A stretch of DNA of 64,000 nucleotides from Intestinimonas butyriciproducens. GTDB lineage: Bacteria; Bacillota; Clostridia; Oscillospirales; Oscillospiraceae. This document shows positions 28,452 through 37,616 of this stretch, in pieces; positions within the stretch are counted from its first letter, which is position 1, and the number at the start of each line of letters is the position of its first letter. The stretch lies in the NCBI RefSeq assembly GCF_004154955.1, contig NZ_CP011524.1:1-64000 (forward strand). Reading direction: 5' to 3'. Below the pieces are notes generated by a model. It ran no database searches, was not told the origin of the DNA, and saw nothing but the letters and a program-made list of their open reading frames with translations. The position numbers were made by a program, and so were the translations under genes.

Positions 28452-28476
28452 ATCGGACTTCCTTTTGCGTTTGATA

Positions 28477-29253
28477 TCAGCCCAGCCGCTGGCGGACCGC
28501 CTCGTAGAGCAGGATGGCGGCCGCGGCGGAGGCGTTGAGGGAATTGAGCTTGCCCCGCATGGGGATACTGACCTTAAAATCGCAGCACTCGGCCACCAGA
28601 CGGCCCATTCCGGCGCCCTCGCTGCCGATGACGATGGCGGCGGGACCCTTCAGATCCGCGTCATAGAGGCGGGTGGTACCGTCTGCCTCGGCGCCGAAGA
28701 CCCACAGGCCCTCCTCCTTGAGCTCTTTGAGGAGGGCGGGCAGGTTGGGCACCCGGGCCACCGGGACGTGGGCCACCGCACCCGCCGAAGTCTTGGCCAC
28801 GATGGCGGTGAGCCCGGCGGAGCGGCGCTTGGGGATGATGATGCCGTGGGCGCCGGCGCACTCCGCGGTGCGGATGACCGCCCCCAGGTTGTGGGGGTCG
28901 GAGAGCTCATCGCACACCACCACCAGGGGGGGTTCTCCCTTTTCACGGGCGGCGCTGAGAATCGCATCCACCGTGGCATACGCCCGAACGGCGGCCATGG
29001 CGATGACCCCCTGATGGGAGTGGGTGAGGCTCATGCCGTCCAGCTTCCGCCGGTCGGCCTCCACCACCACAATGCCCTTGCCCCTTGCCGTGGAGGCGAT
29101 GTGCCCCAAGGCCGCGTCGGTCTCTCCACGGGCGAGATAGATCTTATCGATGGGGGTCCCGGCCCGCAGCGCCTCGATCACGGCGTTGCGGCCTTCGATG
29201 ATGCCGTCGGCCTCCGCCATGGGCTCCGGCCGGCCCGTCCGATGTTCTCTCAT
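28477..29253 (-). CDS. rlmB: 23S rRNA 2-prime-O-ribose methyltransferase, RlmB/TrmH family
   Basis: RlmB-type SPOUT enzymes methylate the 2-prime OH of a 23S rRNA guanosine. The 258-residue protein has an N-terminal substrate-binding domain (IIEGRNAVIEALRAG) and the knotted SpoU domain. That domain has the three motifs: CDELSDPHNLGAVIRTAE, IVIGSEGAGM and IPMRGKLNSLNASAAAAILLYE. ATG 29253 is preferred; MAEADG at residue 12 of this form is an alternative. It diverges from ftsH. Confidence 0.9.
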   Translation of the reverse strand: MREHRTGRPEPMAEADGIIEGRNAVIEALRAGTPIDKIYLARGETDAALGHIASTARGKGIVVVEADRRKLDGMSLTHSHQGVIAMAAVRAYATVDAILSAAREKGEPPLVVVCDELSDPHNLGAVIRTAECAGAHGIIIPKRRSAGLTAIVAKTSAGAVAHVPVARVPNLPALLKELKEEGLWVFGAEADGTTRLYDADLKGPAAIVIGSEGAGMGRLVAECCDFKVSIPMRGKLNSLNASAAAAILLYEAVRQRLG

Positions 29254-29362
29254 GCTGGCTTGTCCTGCCTTTCCATTCAATCAGCAAACAGTATACCATA
29301 TTTGGTCGCCGATAAAAAGAGAGAATACGGACCCATTCACAGAAAGTTTACCGCCCGTTTTC

Positions 29363-29391
29363 TTGTTTTTTAAGGTGTGGTGTGGTAAGAT
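29363..29391 (+). promoter_or_regulatory. ftsH promoter
   Basis: TTGTTT (29363-29368) and TAAGAT (29386-29391) are 17 bases apart, about 60 bases before the start codon. Confidence 0.7.
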
Positions 29392-29454
29392 ACAGACAAA
29401 CTTGTTATGAGAAAAGATAGCAGGCGAATTGTTTCCAAAAGGAGGACACGCCTT

Positions 29455-31584
29455 TTGAATCAGAACAGCGGCGGTAAGGGCCCCTCATCCAATAAGAATA
29501 TGATGGGCATTGTCTCCATCATCCTCTGGGCTCTTGTGATTACTCTGATGGTGAACTTCCTGTACACCTCTATGTCGACCTCAAAATCCACCAAGATCAG
29601 CTACAGCGAGTTTCTCCAGATGGTGCGGGAGGACAAGGTGGAGCGGGTACTGCTGGAGAGCAACAAGTACACCATCTATCCCAAAGGGGAAAAAAGGCCT
29701 TCGGCGTCCACGCCTCAGGAAACCTCTCAGCCGGAGGTGACCCCGATACCGGGGCTGGAAAATCTGGAGGAGGTGGCCGGCGCCGTCCGGTCTGAGCGCG
29801 GGGACGGCGACACTTATTACTGCGCCCCCATCGCGGATGACCGGCTGCTGGACATCCTGGACGAGCACGGCGTGGGCTATGAGGCTCCCTATATTGAGCA
29901 GCTCTCCCCCATCATCGAGTTCCTGCTCACCTGGATCCTGCCCACGGTGCTGATGATGGTGCTCCTCTCCTTCCTCTTCCGGAACATGTCGTCCAAGATG
30001 GGCGGCGGTCTGGGCGGCGTGGGCAAGGCCAACGCCAAGGTCTACGTGGAGAAATCCACCGGCGTCACCTTTAAGGATGTGGCCGGTCAGGACGAGGCCA
30101 AGGAATCCATGGTGGAGATCATAGATATTCTCCACAACCCGCAGAAGTATACCGAGATCGGCGCCAAGCTGCCCAAGGGCGCGCTGCTGGTGGGCCCCCC
30201 GGGCACCGGCAAGACGCTGCTGGCCAAGGCCGTGGCCGGCGAGGCCAACGTCCCCTTCTTCTCCATCTCCGGCTCCGACTTTGTGGAGATGTTCGTGGGC
30301 GTGGGCGCCTCCCGGGTCCGGGACCTCTTCAAGGAGGCCAGCAAGATGGCCCCCTGCATCATCTTTATCGATGAGATCGACACCATCGGCAAGTCCCGGG
30401 ACAACCGGCTGGGCGGCAACGATGAGCGGGAGCAGACCCTGAACCAGCTCCTGGCGGAGCTGGACGGCTTTGACCCCAGCAAGGGCGTCATCGTCCTGGG
30501 GGCCACCAACCGGCCCGAGGTGCTGGACCAGGCCCTGCTGCGTCCCGGGCGCTTCGACCGGCGCATTACCATCGACCGGCCCAATCTGGCCGGGCGGCTG
30601 GCCACGCTCCAGGTCCACACCCGGAGGATCAAGCTGGCCGAGGACGTGGACCTCCGAAAGATCGCCCTGGCCACCGCTGGCACTGTGGGCGCAGACCTTG
30701 CCAATCTGGTGAACGAGGCCGCCCTCCGGGCGGTGCGTATGGGCCGCAAGACGGTGAACCAGGCGGATCTGCTGGCCTCCTTTGAATTCGTCATCGCAGG
30801 CAGTGAAAAGAAGAATTCGGTGCTCACTGAGTTTGAGAAAAAGCTGGTGGCCTATCATGAGGTGGGCCACGCGATGGTGGCCTATAAGCAGAAGAACGCC
30901 GAGCCGGTGCAGAAGATCACCATCGTCCCCCACACCGAGGGCTCTCTGGGTTATACCCTGCTGATGCCCGAAGAGGATAAGACGAACCTGCGTACCAGGG
31001 ATGAGCTGATGGCCAAGATCACCGTCTCCATGGGCGGGCGCGCCGCCGAAGAGGTGGTGCTGAACACCATGACCAACGGGGCCTCTCAGGACATCCAGGA
31101 GGCCACCAATATCGCCCGAAACATGGTGGCCATGTACGGCATGAGCGAGGAATTCGGCATGATGGCCCTGGGCTCCGTCCGCAATCAGTACCTGGACGGC
31201 GGCTATGGGCTGGACTGTGCCCAAGAGACCGCGGCTCGCATGGACAAGGCGGTCAAGGACCTGCTGGACCAGTGTTATGGGGCCGCTGTGGCGCTGCTCC
31301 GGGACAATCTGGAGGACATGCACAAGGTGGTGGCCTATCTGCTGGAGAAGGAGACCATCACCGGCGGAGAGATGGTGGCCATCATCGAGGGCCGGGACCC
31401 CACCCAGGTGGAGGACGCCTATGCTTCCACCCGGGCCGTGCCCCAGGGCGATGAGCCTCCCGCCAGAAAGATCCATATCTTTGACGGGAGCCAGGACGCG
31501 GGGGAAACGCAGGAGCAGGAGTCGTTCCCCCAGGGGAGCGACCCAGGCTGGCCGGAGCCCGGCAAGGACGACGATGAGCTCTGA
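29455..31584 (+). CDS. ftsH: ATP-dependent zinc metalloprotease FtsH
   Basis: FtsH degrades damaged or regulatory membrane proteins. I start at TTG 29455, nine bases after AAAAGGAGG, giving 709 residues; ATG 29407 would add 16. Two membrane helices flank an external domain. Then come the AAA+ module (GPPGTGKT at 247-254, second region of homology after RPGRFDRR) and the protease site HEVGH at 468-472. The external domain has an extra Ser/Pro/Glu-rich stretch (about residues 75-110) that makes it longer than usual, and the C-terminus is a Pro/Gln/Asp-rich tail. Confidence 0.96.
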   Translation: MNQNSGGKGPSSNKNMMGIVSIILWALVITLMVNFLYTSMSTSKSTKISYSEFLQMVREDKVERVLLESNKYTIYPKGEKRPSASTPQETSQPEVTPIPGLENLEEVAGAVRSERGDGDTYYCAPIADDRLLDILDEHGVGYEAPYIEQLSPIIEFLLTWILPTVLMMVLLSFLFRNMSSKMGGGLGGVGKANAKVYVEKSTGVTFKDVAGQDEAKESMVEIIDILHNPQKYTEIGAKLPKGALLVGPPGTGKTLLAKAVAGEANVPFFSISGSDFVEMFVGVGASRVRDLFKEASKMAPCIIFIDEIDTIGKSRDNRLGGNDEREQTLNQLLAELDGFDPSKGVIVLGATNRPEVLDQALLRPGRFDRRITIDRPNLAGRLATLQVHTRRIKLAEDVDLRKIALATAGTVGADLANLVNEAALRAVRMGRKTVNQADLLASFEFVIAGSEKKNSVLTEFEKKLVAYHEVGHAMVAYKQKNAEPVQKITIVPHTEGSLGYTLLMPEEDKTNLRTRDELMAKITVSMGGRAAEEVVLNTMTNGASQDIQEATNIARNMVAMYGMSEEFGMMALGSVRNQYLDGGYGLDCAQETAARMDKAVKDLLDQCYGAAVALLRDNLEDMHKVVAYLLEKETITGGEMVAIIEGRDPTQVEDAYASTRAVPQGDEPPARKIHIFDGSQDAGETQEQESFPQGSDPGWPEPGKDDDEL

Positions 31585-31590
31585 TCAAAC

Positions 31591-31635
31591 AAAAATACCG
31601 GGCCTGTCCACACGGACAGGCCCGGTATTTTTGTT
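31591..31635. terminator. Bidirectional terminator after ftsH
   Basis: The 19-bp perfect stem of 31591-31609 with 31614-31632 (loop ACAC) starts with AAAAA and ends with TTTTT. It can end both ftsH and the converging pilT operon. Confidence 0.93.
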
Positions 31636-31636
31636 C

Positions 31637-32068
31637 TTACAGCGCGGCGATGCGGCGCTCCACCAATTTGAGAAATTCCAGATCACTGGAAAAGGCGTCG
31701 GGCTCTCCGCCGCAGAGCCAGTCCACTGTGCCCTGCCAGGTGGCGTTCTGCCTGGTGAGGACATGGAGGATGAAGGTGGCCCGCTTTCCGGAGGCGGCGC
31801 TGACCTCCTCCGGAGACATAGCCCCCTCAGGCAGCACGCCGTCGCTGCGCTCGGGGAGCTTGTCGGGGGAGAAGGTGCGGATACGCTGGAAAGCCTGGGG
31901 AAAGTTCTGTGTCTCCAACAGCTCCTCCAATTGGAGGAGCAGCCCGCCCAGGTCCAGAAATGCCATGGGTGAGGTCAGGCGCTGGCTGTAAACTCGCCCG
32001 GAGACCCGGTTTCCGGCGATGTCGTCCACACATACGCGGATCAAGCCGTTTTGATGGTTCAGCTTCAT
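31637..32068 (-). CDS. Hypothetical protein downstream of pilT
   Basis: This 143-residue protein is started at ATG 32068, which follows AAGAGGGGG; a TTG overlapping the pilT stop is the alternative. There is no signal peptide or membrane segment. The N-terminal half (IRVCVDDIAGNRVSGRVYSQ) is predicted beta-rich and the rest helical with a LLLQLEELLE stretch. I do not recognise the family. As the last gene of the pilus-like operon it may be an accessory or regulatory factor. Confidence 0.65.
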   Translation of the reverse strand: MKLNHQNGLIRVCVDDIAGNRVSGRVYSQRLTSPMAFLDLGGLLLQLEELLETQNFPQAFQRIRTFSPDKLPERSDGVLPEGAMSPEEVSAASGKRATFILHVLTRQNATWQGTVDWLCGGEPDAFSSDLEFLKLVERRIAAL

Positions 32069-32100
32069 GAGAAAAGGTGCCCCCTCTTGCGATCGATCGG

Positions 32101-33159
32101 TCAAAGACTGCTCAGCCGTTTTTCCAGCCAGTCCGGGTTGGACGCATGGCGGAGGGCGGTGTCCCGGGAGACCCGGCCCCCCCGGACCAGTTCCAGGATG
32201 CTCTGGTCCATGGTGATCATTCCCAGCGCCCCGGAGGTGGAGATGACGCTGTCCAACTGAAAGGCCTTGGACTCCCGGATCATGTTCCGCACCGCCGGGG
32301 TCACAGTCATGACCTCGAAGGCGGGAATCAGCGTACCGCCCTCGGCGGCGAGAAGCTGCTGGGAGACCACACCCTCCAGCGCCAGGGCAAGTTGTGTGCG
32401 GATCTGCCGCTGCTGCTCCGGCGGAAAGGTGTCCACGATGCGGTCCACCGTGTTGGCAGCTCCGATGGTGTGGAGGGTGGAGATGACCAGATGCCCCGTC
32501 TCGGCGGCGGTCACGGCGGCCTTGATGGTCTCGGCATCCCGCATCTCCCCCAGGAGAATGACGTCGGGAGCCTCCCGCAGGGCGGCGCGGAGAGCGGCCT
32601 CATAGGAACGGGTATCGGTGTAGAGCTCCCTCTGTGTGACCACGCTCTTTTTGTGCTGATGCAGGTACTCCAGAGGGTCCTCGATGGTGATGACATGGGC
32701 CTCCCGGGTGGTGTTGATGGTGTCCACCAGACAGGCCAGCGTGGTGCTCTTGCCGCTTCCCGCCGGACCGGTAAAGAGGACCAGACCGTGGGGAAAGTTG
32801 GCGAAGGCCATCACGTTTTCAGGGATGCCCAGCGCCCTCCAGTCCGGGAGGGAAAAGGACACCACCCGGATGACCAGGGCCAGGGAGCCGCGCTGGCGGA
32901 GGGCGTTGACCCGGAAGCGGGAGAGGCCGGGGAGGGCGAAGGAAAAGTCGTCGTCTCCGGTCTCCAGAAAGCGTTCTATGGGGCGCGCGGCCAGAGAATA
33001 GAGCTCCTCCACCAGGACCCGGGTATGTTCGGGAAAAAGGCGCTCCCCCTCCCTGCAGATATGGCCGTTCACCTTGTAGGACACGGGCAGACCGGCGATC
33101 AGCAACACGTCGGAGGCCTCGCGTTGGACGGCTTCACGGAGGATTTCGTTGAGGGACAT
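32101..33159 (-). CDS. pilT: PilT-like type IV pilus retraction ATPase
   Basis: PilT hexamers power pilus retraction. The 352-residue protein has the PAS-like N-domain (REASDVLLIAGLPVSYKVNG), Walker A GPAGSGKST (131-139), the Asp box, Walker B VILLGEMRD and the His box STLHTIGAANTVDRI. It also has the PilT-specific AVRNMIRE variant of the AIRNLIRE motif. PilB-type assembly ATPases are much longer. It is the only motor ATPase in the cluster, downstream of pilin-like genes and a GspF/PilC protein on the same strand. Confidence 0.92.
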   Translation of the reverse strand: MSLNEILREAVQREASDVLLIAGLPVSYKVNGHICREGERLFPEHTRVLVEELYSLAARPIERFLETGDDDFSFALPGLSRFRVNALRQRGSLALVIRVVSFSLPDWRALGIPENVMAFANFPHGLVLFTGPAGSGKSTTLACLVDTINTTREAHVITIEDPLEYLHQHKKSVVTQRELYTDTRSYEAALRAALREAPDVILLGEMRDAETIKAAVTAAETGHLVISTLHTIGAANTVDRIVDTFPPEQQRQIRTQLALALEGVVSQQLLAAEGGTLIPAFEVMTVTPAVRNMIRESKAFQLDSVISTSGALGMITMDQSILELVRGGRVSRDTALRHASNPDWLEKRLSSL

Positions 33160-33173
33160 AGCAGACTCTCCTT

Positions 33174-33569
33174 CTACGCGCCCGGCAGGGCGCCGTTGAA
33201 AACAGGCAGATGCTCCCCCTCCAGATCCTCTCCCTCCTCCCGGGCGGGAACGACTTCCCAGGCCAGGATTGAGACGGCGCCGTCCTCCTCCCGGAGGAGG
33301 TGGATATAAAGGGATTGGGACTGGGTCATGGGAAGCGTAGCCTCCAGCTCCGGGTCGGTGTCCCGGCGGAATGCGTCGAGAAGTCCCGCGGCCTCGCTGT
33401 CCGCGGCATAGTAGGCTGAAACCGTATCCGCGTTGGTCCGGGAGAGGGCCAGATCGGCCCGGGCGGAGGTATAGGTGAGGGCGGAAAAGACCGCCAGGAT
33501 CAGCACCAGCAGCACCGTGAGCACAGTGAGCACCCCCACGCCGATGGGGGAGGAACCTTTTTCTCTCAT
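33174..33569 (-). CDS. PilX/PulK-like minor pilin-type membrane protein
   Basis: This 131-residue protein has one N-terminal membrane helix (GVGVLTVLTVLLVLILAVF). It is followed by the SARADLALSRTNADTVSAYYAADSEAAGLLDAF helix, whose AYYAADSE pattern is typical of PilX/GspK minor pilins. A prepilin-peptidase site of the G-F-T-L-x-E kind is not evident. AAGGAGG precedes the ATG, and its start overlaps the stop of the gene before it. It is probably a structural or priming pilin of the cluster. Confidence 0.7.
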   Translation of the reverse strand: MREKGSSPIGVGVLTVLTVLLVLILAVFSALTYTSARADLALSRTNADTVSAYYAADSEAAGLLDAFRRDTDPELEATLPMTQSQSLYIHLLREEDGAVSILAWEVVPAREEGEDLEGEHLPVFNGALPGA

Positions 33570-33958
33570 GAGGCAGCCTCCTCCTTCCGCACGGTCAGGG
33601 TGTAAAGCGGCACAGGATCTTCCATGGGAAAGCTGGAGAAGACAGATATCTGCACCAGAGCGCCCTCCTCGGAAAGTGAGACGCTGTACTCGGGTACCGA
33701 GGATTTCAGTAACGGGTCAAGGGTGGAGGTATCCGGCGTGCCATCTGTAAAATAGCTGCTGTAGACGGGCAGTCCGGCGCGATAGCGTTCGGCGGCGTCC
33801 TGGGCGATATAGACCGCCTCTGTGAGCTGGGAGCTCTCCCGGCTCATGATCCGGGCCTGAGAGAGCAGTGTGACGCAGACCACGGCGCACAGGGAGAAAA
33901 TGATAAAGTCGCAGATGAGTTCAATGAGCAGAAGGCGGGAACGGGGCGTTGTCCTCAC
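33566..33958 (-). CDS. Pilin-like single-pass membrane protein
   Basis: This 130-residue protein starts at GTG 33958, which overlaps the upstream stop (GTGA) and follows GGGAGGAGG. The N-terminal helix reads RLLLIELICDFIIFSLCAVVCV, which keeps an IEL glutamate as in pilins but lacks the preceding glycine-phenylalanine cleavage signal. The remainder looks like a small beta domain (VPLYTLTVRK at the end). It sits between two other pilin-like genes, so a minor-pilin role is likely but unproven. Confidence 0.65.
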   Translation of the reverse strand: MRTTPRSRLLLIELICDFIIFSLCAVVCVTLLSQARIMSRESSQLTEAVYIAQDAAERYRAGLPVYSSYFTDGTPDTSTLDPLLKSSVPEYSVSLSEEGALVQISVFSSFPMEDPVPLYTLTVRKEEAAS

Positions 33959-34449
33959 AGCGCACCCACCTCCTCCCGGAGCCCGCACCGGGGAGACAGT
34001 GAGACCGTGGCCCTCTCCCCGTTCGGGGCCGTAACGGTAAGGGTGAGGAGTCCGTCCTCAGAGGAAAGGGTCAGGCTCTGGAGATCTAGGACAGGGATGC
34101 CGTCCTCAGGCAGCAGGCCGGAGCCCGCCTCGGTATAGAGTTCCCGGAGCTGCCCGTCCAGGCAGTAGAGGATGGTCACGTAGTCGGTACCGTCCAGATG
34201 CTCTGTGAGGGCCAGCGCGTCGGAACCGCCGAAGGTGCCCACCGCCACGCGGCCGGTCCCATCCGCCTGACGGATCTGATTCACCAGATAGCTCAGAGCG
34301 GTGCGGCGGGTGAAGTTCCGGTCGGATTCAGCGGTGGTGGAGCGGTAGACGCCGCTGGAAAGGAGGGCAAGCCCCATGGCCAACACCGCAAAAAGGCCGC
34401 ACAGGACAAAAACGGCGGCGGAGCGCAGGGCGCTGTGAGAACCATTCAT
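33955..34449 (-). CDS. Pilin-like membrane protein, probably DUF4860/GspJ type
   Basis: This 164-residue protein has an N-terminal membrane helix (AVFVLCGLFAVLAMGLALLSSGVY). A helix with RRTALSYLVNQIRQAD and a beta-rich domain follow, the layout of GspJ-like pseudopilins and of the clostridial DUF4860 proteins. It lacks a standard prepilin-peptidase motif. AAAGGAG lies about 14 bases before the ATG, an unusually long spacing, so the exact start is uncertain. Confidence 0.65.
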   Translation of the reverse strand: MNGSHSALRSAAVFVLCGLFAVLAMGLALLSSGVYRSTTAESDRNFTRRTALSYLVNQIRQADGTGRVAVGTFGGSDALALTEHLDGTDYVTILYCLDGQLRELYTEAGSGLLPEDGIPVLDLQSLTLSSEDGLLTLTVTAPNGERATVSLSPRCGLREEVGAL

Positions 34450-34519
34450 AATGAGATCACGCGCTCCTTTCTGGAGAAGGATGGGGCGATGCGCGCCCGA
34501 GCCGGCGGGCGGACGGGAC

Positions 34520-34828
34520 TCATACGCCGCTTAAGGGGACGATGGTAATGTCGGGCATCAGGTTGGAGGCAATATAGATGTAGTCCACACGGAAGCGGTC
34601 GCCATCCACAGAGACGCCGTAACGCTCTTCCAGATGGGACAGATCCTGCGGGTAAGCGCCCTCCAGAGCATAGCACTGCACTGCTGCCCGGCGGACAGAC
34701 TCCTCCGCCAGCGCCAGCGCCTCCTGATCCGCCCGGGCGCCCAGCGTCCCGGCGAGCAGGAACAGGACCAGGGGGACACAGATCAGCAGCAGGAGAACGG
34801 GCAGGGCCCAAGTAAAAAACCGTCTCAT
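34520..34828 (-). CDS. Small pilin-like protein, GspG-type C-domain
   Basis: This 102-residue protein starts at ATG 34828 with GGAGG eight bases upstream. It has one hydrophobic helix (WALPVLLLLICVPLVLFLLAG). A helix rich in Ala/Glu follows, with VQCYALEGAYPQDLSHLEERYG, close to the pseudopilin pattern in which a helix ends at GxYP. No G-F-T-L-x-E leader site precedes the helix. It could be the major subunit of a short pseudopilus. Its 5-prime end comes directly after the GspF/PilC gene. Confidence 0.65.
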   Translation of the reverse strand: MRRFFTWALPVLLLLICVPLVLFLLAGTLGARADQEALALAEESVRRAAVQCYALEGAYPQDLSHLEERYGVSVDGDRFRVDYIYIASNLMPDITIVPLSGV

Positions 34829-34832
34829 AGCC

Positions 34833-35873
34833 TCAGCCTCCAATGGCGGAGAGGACCCCCAGCAGCGGGAGCATCACGGAGAGGAGGACCAGGCCCACCG
34901 CCGCGCACAGGACGATGACCAGAAGATACTCAAAGCGGGAGAGCAGACGGCTCAGGCGCTCATCGGCTTCGGCCTGGCAGCGCCGGGCCAGCTCGGCCAT
35001 GGCCTCCTCAGACACGCCGGTGCGGAACCCGGCGGCGAGCAGCCCGGCCTGGAGACCGGTGAGTACGCCTGCGTCCTCCACCGCACAGGGAAAAGAGGCT
35101 CCCTCCGAGACACGGCGGCGGCAGTCCAGGAACCGTTCGGCCAGAGGGGAGCCCTCCAGCAGCTCGGAGGTCCGCTCCATGGCCTCGTCCAGGGGCAGTC
35201 CGCTCTGGAGCATCAGGGCCATGGCGGAGGAAAAGCGTCCGCGGGCCACGGCCTCGACCGTGGCGCCCCGGGAAAAGAGGCGGACGCCCCGCTCCCCGCG
35301 GAAAAAGAGGAGCAGCGCCACCGCGCCCGCCAGCAGAAGGCCGGAGAGGATATAGGCGATGATCTGACCGGTGGAGCCGGAGCTCAGCAGCGCGGCGGCC
35401 ACCGGGGAAAGGCCGGCCCCCAATTGGGAAAATACCTGGGAAAAGACGGGCAGGACCCGGCTGACCAGCACCAGGAACACTAGGGCGATCAGGGTGGCCA
35501 TGACGGCGGGATAGGTCACCGCCCGGCGGATGGCGTCCAGGGTGGCGGATTCCCGCCGGTAATAGTCCGAGAGGGCGGAGAGCACCTGGTCCAAGCGGCC
35601 GGAGAGCTGGCCGATCTCCACCATCCGGAGCAGATAGGGGGGAAACGTGCCGGCGGCCTCCATGGCGCTGGAGAGGGGGACCCCTTCCGAGAGCGGCCCC
35701 TGCAGCCGGGTGAGCGCCGCCTTCACTCTGGGGGGCTGGCCGTCCTCCAGCAGGAGGCCGGCGCACTCCGTCCAGGGGACGCCCGCCCGGCTGAGCAGGG
35801 AGAGCTGCCAGCACAGGACGGAGAGCTCGTCGGCGGTGAGGGATCTGGTTGTCCTGGAACTCTGTTCGTTCAT
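34833..35873 (-). CDS. Type II secretion/type IV pilus inner-membrane protein, GspF/PilC family
   Basis: This platform protein couples the motor ATPase to pilin handling. The 346-residue protein has two tandem T2SSF domains: QLSLLSRAGVPWTECAGLL at the start of the first, and the matching ALMLQSGLPLDEAMERTSELLEG in the second. Each is followed by membrane helices, three in total. GAGGTG precedes ATG 35873. The gene heads the pilin-like/pilT run. A terminator-like hairpin separates it from the transglutaminase gene upstream. Confidence 0.87.
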   Translation of the reverse strand: MNEQSSRTTRSLTADELSVLCWQLSLLSRAGVPWTECAGLLLEDGQPPRVKAALTRLQGPLSEGVPLSSAMEAAGTFPPYLLRMVEIGQLSGRLDQVLSALSDYYRRESATLDAIRRAVTYPAVMATLIALVFLVLVSRVLPVFSQVFSQLGAGLSPVAAALLSSGSTGQIIAYILSGLLLAGAVALLLFFRGERGVRLFSRGATVEAVARGRFSSAMALMLQSGLPLDEAMERTSELLEGSPLAERFLDCRRRVSEGASFPCAVEDAGVLTGLQAGLLAAGFRTGVSEEAMAELARRCQAEADERLSRLLSRFEYLLVIVLCAAVGLVLLSVMLPLLGVLSAIGG

Positions 35874-35904
35874 AGCGCACCTCACAGTTGCCATATGGGA
35901 CAGG

Positions 35905-35929
35905 AAAACGGGCGGCCTGCCGCCGCCCG
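35905..35929 (-). terminator. Terminator-like hairpin between transglutaminase and gspF/pilC genes
   Basis: On the minus strand CGGGCGGC (35929-35922) pairs with GCCGCCCG (35916-35909) over a 5-nt loop and is followed by TTTTCC. It may attenuate transcription from the sortase-transglutaminase part into the pilus part. No clear new promoter is visible in the 70-base gap. Confidence 0.65.
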
Positions 35930-35942
35930 GTCTCCCGGCTGC

Positions 35943-36872
35943 TTAATAGGCGTACTTCTGGCTGTAGTTGCTTTCGTCGGTGACATATTTCATAATGGAG
36001 TTGCTGCGCTTTCCGGTGGAGGTAAAGGTGGGGTCCATCAAGGTCCAGTTCTCCCCGTCGAAATAGATCACCTTGTCCACCCAGCCCACGCCCTCAATGT
36101 ACACGTTGATCCAGGCGTGATAGATCTCCCCGGCATAGCCCACCACCAGCTTGCAGGGGATGTTCTGGCTGCGGAGCATGGCCGACATCACAGCGGCGTA
36201 GTCAAAGCAGATGCCCTTCTTGGCCTCCAGCACCTTGTCCACGTCGGGGAGGTAGCCGCTCTGCACGGTGGCGGCCTTGTCATAGTCATAAGTGAAGTGG
36301 TCCACCACGTAGTCAAAAACGGCCGTCACCTTGTCCAGATCGCCGCTCTTGTCCTTGCACAGTTCTGCGGCCATAGACACGGTCTGAGAGCCGGAGGTGT
36401 AATTTACAAACTGGTTGGGATAGAGGAAGGGGAGAAAATCGTTGCGCAGGGTCATGGTCACGGAGGTGGAGTAGGCCTGGGCGTATTTGGTGCCCGAGGT
36501 GTTCTCAAAGACCTTCACCGCATAGGTGCCGTCCCCCTCGGTAAGCGGAAAGGTCTCGGTCGTCCCGGCATTGTTGAGGTCATAGGTGTAGGTGGTGCCG
36601 CCGGACTTGGTGATCTGCACCTTGATGCGTACGCTCTTGCCGCCGGTGTATTTTACGATGAGGTAGCCCTCCGAGAGATTGGAGGCGTCTATGCTGGCCT
36701 TGGCGTTGGAATAGATGGTGACGCCGGTCTTGACGGCCTCTTTTTCGGGGAGGCTGGAGGCCTTTTCCGCCTTGGCCCGGTCCCCGGAAGCCCCCACCAT
36801 CAGGGTGGAGAGGGCCACCATCAGCAGCGTCAGGGCCAGGGTACCGGCCCGGTGTACAAATCTGTGTCTCAT
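35943..36872 (-). CDS. Secreted transglutaminase-like protein
   Basis: This 309-residue exported protein has a signal peptide (residues 1 to about 30) and a beta-rich middle. The C-terminal transglutaminase-like domain carries the catalytic triad: Cys222 (KKGICFDYAA), His252 (YHAWINVY) and Asp280 (LMDPTF). Such domains cross-link or cleave isopeptide bonds at the surface. Its start overlaps the stop of the sortase gene by four bases, so the two are coupled and may act on the same surface proteins. Confidence 0.88.
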   Translation of the reverse strand: MRHRFVHRAGTLALTLLMVALSTLMVGASGDRAKAEKASSLPEKEAVKTGVTIYSNAKASIDASNLSEGYLIVKYTGGKSVRIKVQITKSGGTTYTYDLNNAGTTETFPLTEGDGTYAVKVFENTSGTKYAQAYSTSVTMTLRNDFLPFLYPNQFVNYTSGSQTVSMAAELCKDKSGDLDKVTAVFDYVVDHFTYDYDKAATVQSGYLPDVDKVLEAKKGICFDYAAVMSAMLRSQNIPCKLVVGYAGEIYHAWINVYIEGVGWVDKVIYFDGENWTLMDPTFTSTGKRSNSIMKYVTDESNYSQKYAY

Positions 36873-37612
36873 GAAAGGGTTTCCTCCTCTGAAACATGGG
36901 CAATGAAATCAAAGTCTCTGGTGTAGTCAAAAATTTCATCCAGCACGCCCCGTACCACGATGCGGTGGTCGGAAATGCCGATGGGTGTGCAGGAGGTGAT
37001 GGTGATGCAGGAATAGCCGGTGGTGGCGATGGGCCCCCAGTCGTCGGGCTCCACCACCCAGGTGTCGTCATAGAGATAGCGGTAAACGTGCTGGCTGTCG
37101 TAGAGGTAGAGATAATCTCCTTCCCCCAGCTGATCCACATAGTAAAAAGGGGCGTGGTCCGTGATGTTCCCGTTTTTGTCTAGGCCGTTCCGGTGGCCCG
37201 CCAGGGAGACGTTCCGGTTGCCCTCTCCAGGCAGCTGGGCATACTCATAGAGCCCCACACCCCGGTTCAGGGTGGCAGCGTCGGTGCCGTCGTGGACGGC
37301 CCGGGTAATTTGGATCGCCGGAAGATACAGGGTCAGGCTGTCCTCCACATAGGCCTTGCGCTCCGCCGTGATGACCCACTTCCCTACTGGCAGACCGTCC
37401 ACCTCCTCCGGGATGGCGGATGCGGTAGGCTCCGGTTCCGGCGTGCCCTCCGGTACGGGCTCCGGCAGGGGGACGGCGGTGGGCGAGGGCGTAGGCGCGG
37501 GCTGGACCGGCTGGCCGCCGCGGGGCAGAAGCAGCGCCAGGGCGGCGATCAGGCACACCGCGGCGCATAGGACCAGGACGGCCACCCAAAACTGTTTGGA
37601 ACGGAATTTCAT
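36869..37612 (-). CDS. Sortase, class D-like
   Basis: Sortases join LPXTG-type proteins to the wall or to each other. The 247-residue protein has an N-terminal membrane anchor, a Pro/Thr/Glu linker (about 35-70) and the sortase barrel. Catalytic His140 is in SLAGHRN, Cys208 in TITSCTP and Arg217 in SDHRIVV. The TxTxCTP context suggests class D. The gene follows a BTAD regulator by four bases. The only LPXTG-type protein in the window is the small LPETG protein at 52466-52759. Confidence 0.9.
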   Translation of the reverse strand: MKFRSKQFWVAVLVLCAAVCLIAALALLLPRGGQPVQPAPTPSPTAVPLPEPVPEGTPEPEPTASAIPEEVDGLPVGKWVITAERKAYVEDSLTLYLPAIQITRAVHDGTDAATLNRGVGLYEYAQLPGEGNRNVSLAGHRNGLDKNGNITDHAPFYYVDQLGEGDYLYLYDSQHVYRYLYDDTWVVEPDDWGPIATTGYSCITITSCTPIGISDHRIVVRGVLDEIFDYTRDFDFIAHVSEEETLS

Positions 37613-37616
37613 AGTC

